Below are positions 14,714-19,581 of a stretch of 19,581 nt of DNA, piece by piece. Each line of letters opens with the position of its first letter. The first letter of the stretch is position 1. The stretch comes from CAZDUZ01 sp964508755 (lineage in GTDB: Bacteria; Patescibacteriota; Dojkabacteria; SC72; JAFGCJ01). Below the pieces are notes generated by a model. It ran no database searches. It saw only the letters and a program-made list of their open reading frames with translations, and was not told where the DNA came from. The position numbers and the translations under genes were made by a program. Location: assembly GCA_964508755.1 (NCBI GenBank), contig CAZDUZ010000015.1:1-19581 (forward strand). Direction: 5' to 3'.

Positions 14714-15532
14714 ATGTTCAAATATATAGTCGAGTCACTTTCATTAGATTTGCACCTTTTCCTAACTGCACCTATACGATTTCCTCAAAAACTGGAATTG
14801 CTTTTCAAAAAGTATGTGTACTTAGTACTTTTGTCGATGCGATTCGTCAAGGGTGAAAGTTGTGGTAGATTCTGGGGTGAAACGATCTATTTTCCAAACC
14901 GTTATGGTTTCCTATCGATCCAAAGAATTCTTGTTGATTGTGCATTCCTAAAAAAATATCTGCCAGGTTCGCTTTCCTATCTTGATGTCGGTGCGCACGC
15001 CGGGGAATTTTCTTTTTTTGCGAGGAAGTGTCTTGGATCAAGGGAGGTAGTCTCATTTGAGCCGGATGCAGATACATTTGATATATTAAAAAAGAATCAT
15101 CAGGGTAGTCTGCACAATGTCGCTGTATCGAACGAAAATTCTAAGACCACTCTGTACCTATCTTCGGTGAGTAGTCAGTTAAACACTATAATTAAGCCCG
15201 ATAATAAGAGGGCGGTTGAATATCAAAAATCCAAAGAAGTCTCGTGTGCTCGGCTTGATGATTTTATTCCTGAACGCTATCACGGGCATAATTTCGATGT
15301 GCTTAAGATCGATGTTGAGGGGGCAGAATTTGAGGTGATTGCCGGAGGTCTTCAGGTTGCAAAGATGGCAGATTTTATTGTTTTGGAGATGAGTATTGAG
15401 AGAGGATCCAGTAAGCCGATGATCGATTTCTGTGCGTTTCTTCAAAAAGAATTACCTCGGCATGAGTTGATTGCCCTCAATTCATATTCTGTCGGTGAGA
15501 GATCGATTGACATGATACTGAGGAAAGTGTGA
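14714..15532 (+). CDS. FkbM-family SAM-dependent methyltransferase
   Basis: The 272-residue protein has the FkbM pattern: motif I YLDVGAHAGEFS (89-100), FEPD at 115-118 closing strand 2, HNVAVS (134-139), RLDDF (180-184) and the hallmark LKIDVEGAE (197-205). FkbM enzymes commonly O-methylate sugar hydroxyls in polysaccharide and glycolipid clusters. The first 45 residues are hydrophobic and basic and could associate with the membrane. ATG 14714 has no Shine-Dalgarno site. The gene's TGA overlaps the GTG of a 27-codon micro-ORF (GTGTGA), which in turn runs into the next glycosyltransferase. It is the last clearly A+T-rich gene before a compositional change. Confidence 0.92.
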   Translation: MFKYIVESLSLDLHLFLTAPIRFPQKLELLFKKYVYLVLLSMRFVKGESCGRFWGETIYFPNRYGFLSIQRILVDCAFLKKYLPGSLSYLDVGAHAGEFSFFARKCLGSREVVSFEPDADTFDILKKNHQGSLHNVAVSNENSKTTLYLSSVSSQLNTIIKPDNKRAVEYQKSKEVSCARLDDFIPERYHGHNFDVLKIDVEGAEFEVIAGGLQVAKMADFIVLEMSIERGSSKPMIDFCAFLQKELPRHELIALNSYSVGERSIDMILRKV

Positions 15533-15612
15533 AGGACATTCTGACATCGATCGTTCCTTTGAAAGACTTTGATGGAATATCTTTTGTTGCTGGGATATTA
15601 TATCAATCATGA
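15529..15612 (+). pseudogene. 27-codon micro-ORF, possible remnant of a GT2 N-terminus
   Basis: The frame from GTG 15529 reads 27 codons to TGA 15610-15612. It overlaps the previous gene's stop by four bases (GTGA) and the next gene's start by four (ATGA). The peptide contains LTSIVPLKDFDG and ends SFVAGILYQS. That resembles the first beta strand and helix of a GT2 domain, where S-x-V-x-P is followed about 15-17 residues later by a Q-[ST] pair. It stops where the DDGST strand would start. It may be a decayed or deleted GT2 gene, a translation-coupling peptide, or chance. Confidence 0.3.
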
Positions 15613-16499
15613 TCAACAACATCCTCACCTCCCTCCGCCTCCTTTCCCGCGATCCGTTCTACTTTCGGCTGTGGCGGAAGAACAAACAGATAATCGAACG
15701 AAATCCATTTCCCGAATTGACACAGAGAGTGAATGGTAGAAAGGTTCTTTTGATCGTGCTCCACAGCAACTGCCTTGAGACCATGACGGGTGTCGACAAG
15801 GAGACGTACGAGCTGATCAGATGGATCAGCAAAGGAAAGTATCGTGGAATGCCGATTGTGACGTACTACTATTCCGTTCCGAGAAAACAGTTCGGGCTAC
15901 AGTTATTTGAAAATGGCTCACTGACGGCACACTGGGTGTTCTCTGATTCCTCCGGGGGTGAAGACACGCTCCGGAATATCTGTGAAAAAATCTGCATTGA
16001 GCTCGGCGTAGTGGAAAGTCTTCTCGGGCATCCGCTTTCGTATATGCGCATCCTGGCCGAAATGGAGATCCGTACCGTGCTTTTTATTCATGATTTTTAT
16101 TATCTCTGTCCGTGCCAATATCTTCCCATTCCCGATAGAATGAGCAAAAAGACAGAAGCGTGCACGGACTTTACAAAACTTTCATTGAAAATGTGCGAAG
16201 GAACAGTAATTAGTCTTGACGAAAAATTTCTTCAAACTGACTTAAGGCCGCAGGTTCTTTCAGAGATGCCATTTCTTCAGCAAAATAAAGAATATTTTGA
16301 CGTGGGAGATCAGGGAATATCTATCAATATCAGGAAGTGGCGCGATACGGCGCGTGAGATGCTTCTCGAGTATTCGGAATGCGTGGTTTTCTCGTCGGAA
16401 TTAATGCGTGACACCTACAGTTCTGCGCTTAGTATTCGAAGTGACGAACGATTCATCGTATCATATCCAAATTTCCTTGGAAGGGATCTGCGGTTTTGA
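15609..16499 (+). CDS. N-terminal half of a split family 4 glycosyltransferase
   Basis: This 296-residue ORF looks like the N-terminal Rossmann half of a GT-B enzyme. GRKVLLIVLHSN begins near 43, followed by a Gly-containing loop METMTGVDK-like region (57-64). LFIHDFYYLCP lies at 158-168, matching the hD-x-x-x-x-cP strand common in group 1 transferases, and FSSELMRDTY lies near 261. It ends at SYPNFLGRDLRF (285-296), which is where GT4 enzymes cross into the C-terminal domain. No EX7E motif is present here; it is in the next ORF, which overlaps by 4 bases in the -1 frame. The two could be a single gene broken by one missing T in the run at 16494-16497, or two coupled subunits. ATG 15609 overlaps the micro-ORF stop. 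Confidence 0.8.
   Translation: MINNILTSLRLLSRDPFYFRLWRKNKQIIERNPFPELTQRVNGRKVLLIVLHSNCLETMTGVDKETYELIRWISKGKYRGMPIVTYYYSVPRKQFGLQLFENGSLTAHWVFSDSSGGEDTLRNICEKICIELGVVESLLGHPLSYMRILAEMEIRTVLFIHDFYYLCPCQYLPIPDRMSKKTEACTDFTKLSLKMCEGTVISLDEKFLQTDLRPQVLSEMPFLQQNKEYFDVGDQGISINIRKWRDTAREMLLEYSECVVFSSELMRDTYSSALSIRSDERFIVSYPNFLGRDLRF
16479..16485 (+). promoter_or_regulatory. Possible ribosome binding site for the downstream half of the split GT4
   Basis: GGAAGGG at 16479-16485 lies 10 bases before the TTG at 16496. It could allow re-initiation at the TTGA overlap, which would support two real coupled ORFs instead of a frameshift. It also encodes part of GRD in the first ORF, so it may be coincidence. 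Confidence 0.3.
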
Positions 16500-17026
16500 A
16501 CATAGCATTTGTGGGTGTGTTTGAAAAACATAAGGGAAGCAGGATTTTTATCGAAACTGCAAATGCACTTGGTGCACAGTTCAAGTGGCATATATTTGGA
16601 GTCATACGGGATCCGAGATTGCTGGTTGACCTGCAGGTTCCGCTGGTTGCCGCACACAGCTACTATTGGTGGGATCTTCCGAGAGTGCTGAAAAAACACA
16701 AAATCGATCTTGTCCTTTTGTTAAGCCTTATTCCGGAGAGTTTCTCATTGACGTTTTTTGAATGTGTTGCCGCAGAAGTTCCCGTGATATCTTCCGATAA
16801 CGGGTATCCACGGATAGCATATCCTGAATATCCGTTTTTTGTTGATCTTAAAAAGGGTTCTGAAGTGGTGATTGATAGTATTAATGAAATTGATCGAAAG
16901 TTATTGCTGCCGGAGCTGAAGGAAGAGCTTCGGGCATTTAAACGCAAGAACTTTGAGAGGATGCGTCGGAGTATCGAAAAAAAGTATAATTGCGTTGGTA
17001 GATTGCTTGACGAAATCGCCTCGTGA
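16496..17026 (+). CDS. C-terminal half of a split family 4 glycosyltransferase
   Basis: The 176-residue ORF begins NIAFVGVFEKHKGSRIF, the standard first strand and Lys-Gly motif of the GT4 C-terminal (donor-binding) domain. It carries the EX7E pair Glu81 and Glu89 in ESFSLTFFE, then AAEVPVISSDNG. A full GT4 of about 470 residues would result if it were joined to the preceding ORF. It starts at TTG 16496 (TTGA overlap with the upstream stop). No other in-frame start lies nearby that would preserve the domain. Alone it lacks an acceptor domain and would be inactive unless it pairs with the N-terminal half. Confidence 0.78.
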   Translation: MNIAFVGVFEKHKGSRIFIETANALGAQFKWHIFGVIRDPRLLVDLQVPLVAAHSYYWWDLPRVLKKHKIDLVLLLSLIPESFSLTFFECVAAEVPVISSDNGYPRIAYPEYPFFVDLKKGSEVVIDSINEIDRKLLLPELKEELRAFKRKNFERMRRSIEKKYNCVGRLLDEIAS

Positions 17027-17029
17027 TAG

Positions 17030-18754
17030 TTGTGGAGGTTAAATAGTTTTTTATTACAGTATGCCGTGAGAGATATTATTGAAAAATTGAAGCTAAACGG
17101 GCCGGAAACCGGAGGAAGAGATGCGGGTAAAACAGACCAAAATGATGCCGCCCGAATACACGAGATCACGTGTGACGAACTGCAAAATTTCCGGATTTCA
17201 CCTTCGGGATATATTGATCTATATCGATCGTATCAGCAGGGGGGCTGTTTGCATGCGGCTCGCGCGATGCTGGGTCTCTTTCTCAGAGAGTCGTTCTTTG
17301 ACGGTCCTGAGATCCATGATATTTTGAACCGGGAGCTGTTTGAATTGGATGACCAGGGCTCACTTGCTGAAAACATTGGACGTGTGAGATCTCTTATGAG
17401 CAGAAACTCGGGAAAGCCGCGGGTGACACTGTTTTCGCTCGTGTGGGTGCGCGGGGGAATGGAGCGGGTATTGTCACTCCTTTCCGGTTATCTTTCGAAA
17501 ACCTATGATGTTGTGATCATCAGTGATTTTAATGATGGGCAGGGTTTTCCTCTTCCTTCCGGGGTGACGGCGGTGATGTTTCGATCTCATGGTGAGTATG
17601 CATCCCGTCTTGCGGATTTAATCGGTCTTATCGGGACGGATGTTTTTGTTGGCAACCCGAACCACATGATTGAGTTCCTTCCGGTCTATGAGAAATTGCA
17701 TGAACAAAATATCAGAACAATCGCGAGCAATCATATGAACTATTTTTTACCCCTCCAACTGCGGTGGCTCTATCCGGTCTGGAAAAAACGCAGGGAAGTC
17801 TACCGAAAGATTAATTGTGCCGTCTGGCCGGTGAGAATTTCGACGTGTCTGCATAGCAACGCAATTGCTAAAAATGCAGTATGTATTCCCAATCCCGCAA
17901 CCTTCGAACCTATTAGTCCCTCTGGAGAGAAAGAGCATAATACGAATGTTCTTGTTGTCGGTCGATTTGACGACACGGTGAAACGATTTGATAGAGTACT
18001 AACGGTGTTCAAACAGCTCAGTGAAATGAATACGGAGTGTACTCTGACCGTTGTCGGCCGGTTTGATCCGAATTGGCATATTCCGAATGAGAGCAGTGAA
18101 TCGCTGGGTGAAATGATGGGTCGGCTCGAGATACCGAGAAACAGAATCACATTTGTTGGGGAAACGGATAACATACAGGAAAACTACCGGAATTCCTCGG
18201 TATTGCTCATGACATCGGAGAGCGAATGCTTCCCGATGGTCCTGCTTGAGGCCCGAGCTCATGGTGTTCCTCCTGTGGTCTTCGACTTTCCGGGGGTTGA
18301 GGACATTGTTACAGATGGGATAAATGGTATTGTGGTTCGGCAGGGGGATATCGATGACATGGCGGGGCAGGTTAACCGGGTACTGACAGATGAACCGTAT
18401 TTCAGAAACCTATCGGAGAATGCAAGACGCGATATGGAGCGATTTTCAATAAATGTTGTCGGAAAAATGTGGAATGACCTGATACGGGACGTATTAACGG
18501 GGGATCATGAACGCTGTTTGTCACAGAAGAATTCAGAGAGAAATACGGATGATACTGATCCGCAGGAATGCGGTACTAGTAGCGTTAGAGCGTACGAGGA
18601 ATCGATTGCTAAGCTACTGGCGGATTTCCGTGATTATCAGGAACGCGAACCGGCGAACGCTGAATTTTCTTTCCGAAAAACAAATGTGTACCGAGGACTT
18701 CGCCTTTTAAAAAGGACTTTGTTCAAGGTGGTCCGAAATGACCGTGAGAAATAG
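17030..18754 (+). CDS. Family 4 glycosyltransferase with long N- and C-terminal extensions
   Basis: This protein of up to 574 residues has a GT-B core at about 130-490. PRVTLFSLVWVRGGMERVLS (130-149) is the donor-loop glycine region, VLVVGRFDDTVKRFDRV (307-323) begins the second domain, and the EX7E pair is Glu399 and Glu407 (ECFPMVLLE). About 125 residues precede the core and resemble no domain I know. After the core, an acidic low-complexity linker (about 495-515) leads to a basic amphipathic tail (NVYRGLRLLKRTLFKVV, 552-568). The start is doubtful: TTG 17030 is the first usable codon, 3 bases after the previous stop, while GTG 17066 is another choice and no in-frame ATG occurs near the N-terminus. 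It probably shares a transcript with the split GT4. Confidence 0.87.
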   Translation: MWRLNSFLLQYAVRDIIEKLKLNGPETGGRDAGKTDQNDAARIHEITCDELQNFRISPSGYIDLYRSYQQGGCLHAARAMLGLFLRESFFDGPEIHDILNRELFELDDQGSLAENIGRVRSLMSRNSGKPRVTLFSLVWVRGGMERVLSLLSGYLSKTYDVVIISDFNDGQGFPLPSGVTAVMFRSHGEYASRLADLIGLIGTDVFVGNPNHMIEFLPVYEKLHEQNIRTIASNHMNYFLPLQLRWLYPVWKKRREVYRKINCAVWPVRISTCLHSNAIAKNAVCIPNPATFEPISPSGEKEHNTNVLVVGRFDDTVKRFDRVLTVFKQLSEMNTECTLTVVGRFDPNWHIPNESSESLGEMMGRLEIPRNRITFVGETDNIQENYRNSSVLLMTSESECFPMVLLEARAHGVPPVVFDFPGVEDIVTDGINGIVVRQGDIDDMAGQVNRVLTDEPYFRNLSENARRDMERFSINVVGKMWNDLIRDVLTGDHERCLSQKNSERNTDDTDPQECGTSSVRAYEESIAKLLADFRDYQEREPANAEFSFRKTNVYRGLRLLKRTLFKVVRNDREK

Positions 18755-18771
18755 CCCTATCATGATGGGCT
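18753..18771. terminator. Hairpin between convergent glycosyltransferase genes
   Basis: AGCCC (18753-18757) and GGGCT (18767-18771) can pair around the self-complementary ATCATGAT (18759-18766). The element overlaps the stop of the rightward gene and touches the stop of the leftward gene. The position suits a bidirectional terminator, but neither strand has a T-tract after it, so the call is weak. Confidence 0.25.
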
Positions 18772-19581
18772 CAACGATCATCAGTTGATGGAGAGAGTAA
18801 CCGGCCTCTTGAAAGAATGGCGGATCCTGCCGGTATCAGAAATTTTGGAATATGCATCTTCCTGCACCACATCCCGAAGTATATCCTTTTGTGGACGCTC
18901 TCGATCGGGTTTTCAGCAACGAACCGTTTCCACTTTGGGATGAACTCCGGGTGTCGTTTCATTAATACCGCAAGACCTTTTTTCTCACGCTCGCTCACCG
19001 GTGTATCAAGGCTGTCGAATGTGCCGTGTCCTTTGTGGTAAATGTAGGTTGTGTCGTCCAGGACGTTGCGCCAGCCGTGTTTCTGTGCCCGAAGTGCGAA
19101 GTCCGTTTCTTCGCCATATCCTTTTCCAAATTCCTTCTCATCGAAAAAACCGATATCCTTCAATGCCGTCCGTTTAATGAACATACAAAATCCCACAGCG
19201 GTCGGTATATCCGGGTACCGGTGACCGCTGACCCGTTCAACAAGCCTTGCAAATGAATCAATGGTGTATCCATCCGGAACCTCATTGATATGTCCGAATG
19301 CAGGCACGGAGCAGATGCTGTTGCCGTTGTTAGTTACTGGTGTGACCGTTGCGATGTTCGGGCCGGAATAGGCGGCGCGGCAGAGTTTCCCGACCCATCC
19401 TTTTGTAACGACGGTGTCCGTGTTCAACAGAATGACATCCCGGGTTTTACTCTTCCGCATCCCTTTATTAACGGTCCCAACGAATCCCAGATTTTTCTCG
19501 TTTTTCATGACGAGCGCAGTCCCGGGATACGACTCTGAAAATTGCTCGACGATAGAAGAGATCCGACCATCAGTGCTCGCA
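18771..19581 (-). CDS. Family 2 glycosyltransferase, 5' end beyond the window
   Basis: The frame is open to the right edge, so the gene starts outside; the ATG at 19508 is only internal. The codons at the edge read ASTDGRISS, which fits the D-N-A-S-T-D-G nucleotide-binding turn of a GT2 domain. Next come NLGFVGTVNKGM, the DXD-equivalent NTDT in VILLNTDTVV, AVGFCMFIKR, and the acceptor-side GYGEETDFALRAQKHGW. Only the first beta strand or so of the domain is missing on the right. The last 60 residues are basic with short hydrophobic patches. It is transcribed toward the GT4 gene, with 16 bases between the two stops. Confidence 0.9.
   Translation of the reverse strand, partial: ASTDGRISSIVEQFSESYPGTALVMKNEKNLGFVGTVNKGMRKSKTRDVILLNTDTVVTKGWVGKLCRAAYSGPNIATVTPVTNNGNSICSVPAFGHINEVPDGYTIDSFARLVERVSGHRYPDIPTAVGFCMFIKRTALKDIGFFDEKEFGKGYGEETDFALRAQKHGWRNVLDDTTYIYHKGHGTFDSLDTPVSEREKKGLAVLMKRHPEFIPKWKRFVAENPIESVHKRIYFGMWCRKMHIPKFLIPAGSAILSRGRLLSPSTDDR

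Noticed and set aside
14509..14856. Plus-strand 115-codon ORF overlapping the divergent gap and the FkbM gene start
   Set aside because: It covers the intergenic region and the front of a gene with strong FkbM motifs in another frame. The peptide has no domain pattern.
1..19581. Mobile elements, CRISPR arrays, tRNA genes or long direct repeats
   Set aside because: Read across both strands by eye, no transposase motifs, repeat-spacer pattern, tRNA cloverleaf or long repeated block was found. Mosaic composition is the only sign of transfer.

Overview
This window is the inside of a bacterial surface-polysaccharide (O-antigen or capsule type) biosynthesis and export locus. Almost every gene is a glycosyltransferase, a sugar or lipid-carrier modifying enzyme, or part of an ABC polysaccharide exporter. 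I see no rRNA, tRNA, CRISPR array, transposase, integrase or phage gene. The phylum cannot be fixed from sequence alone. Bacterial Wzm/Wzt-type transport, ATG/GTG/TTG starts and TGA/TAA/TAG stops point to an ordinary-code bacterium. Recognisable Shine-Dalgarno sites are scarce, which is itself a clue.

Layout, left to right. (a) Plus strand: the tail of an unidentified gene (1-119), a tandem two-domain GT2 (154-2166) and a GT2 with a C-terminal coiled coil (2171-3313). (b) Minus strand: a HAD-IB phosphatase-like gene (3314-3955), tail to tail with the GT2. (c) Plus strand: a polytopic GT-C type transferase (4149-6434) and a 57-residue single-span membrane protein (6462-6635). (d) Minus strand: a probable seven-gene operon read from 14561 down to 6653, with the order SAM methyltransferase, Wzm-like permease, Wzt-like ATPase, UbiA-family prenyl-phosphate phosphoribosyltransferase, GT4, GT2, GT2-GT4 fusion. 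(e) Plus strand: an FkbM methyltransferase (14714-15532), a 27-codon micro-ORF, a GT4 split over two overlapping ORFs (15609-17026) and a long GT4 (17030-18754). (f) Minus strand: a GT2 running off the right edge (18771-19581).

How the parts fit (inference). The glycosyltransferases would build a heteropolymer on a polyprenyl carrier in the cytoplasm, the two methyltransferases would decorate or cap it, and Wzm/Wzt would export it. The Wzt lacks the C-terminal carbohydrate-binding domain of cap-recognising exporters. The UbiA-family enzyme, the HAD phosphatase and the GT-C transferase together resemble a pathway making a polyprenyl-phosphate pentose donor (ribofuranose or arabinofuranose) and using it outside the membrane. 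No DprE1/DprE2-type epimerase is in the window. No initiating sugar-phosphate transferase and no nucleotide-sugar synthesis genes are visible either, so the locus extends beyond both ends.

Base composition changes by eye. The first gene and the block from about 15600 onward are richer in G+C, while about 2170-15530 is more A+T-rich, suggesting a mosaic assembled by horizontal exchange. No stretch over 300 bases lacks a gene; the longest gene-free gaps are 3956-4148 (two possible divergent promoters plus an unexplained open frame), 14562-14713 (divergent promoter region with dyads), 13702-13850, 9910-10039 and 12067-12196.
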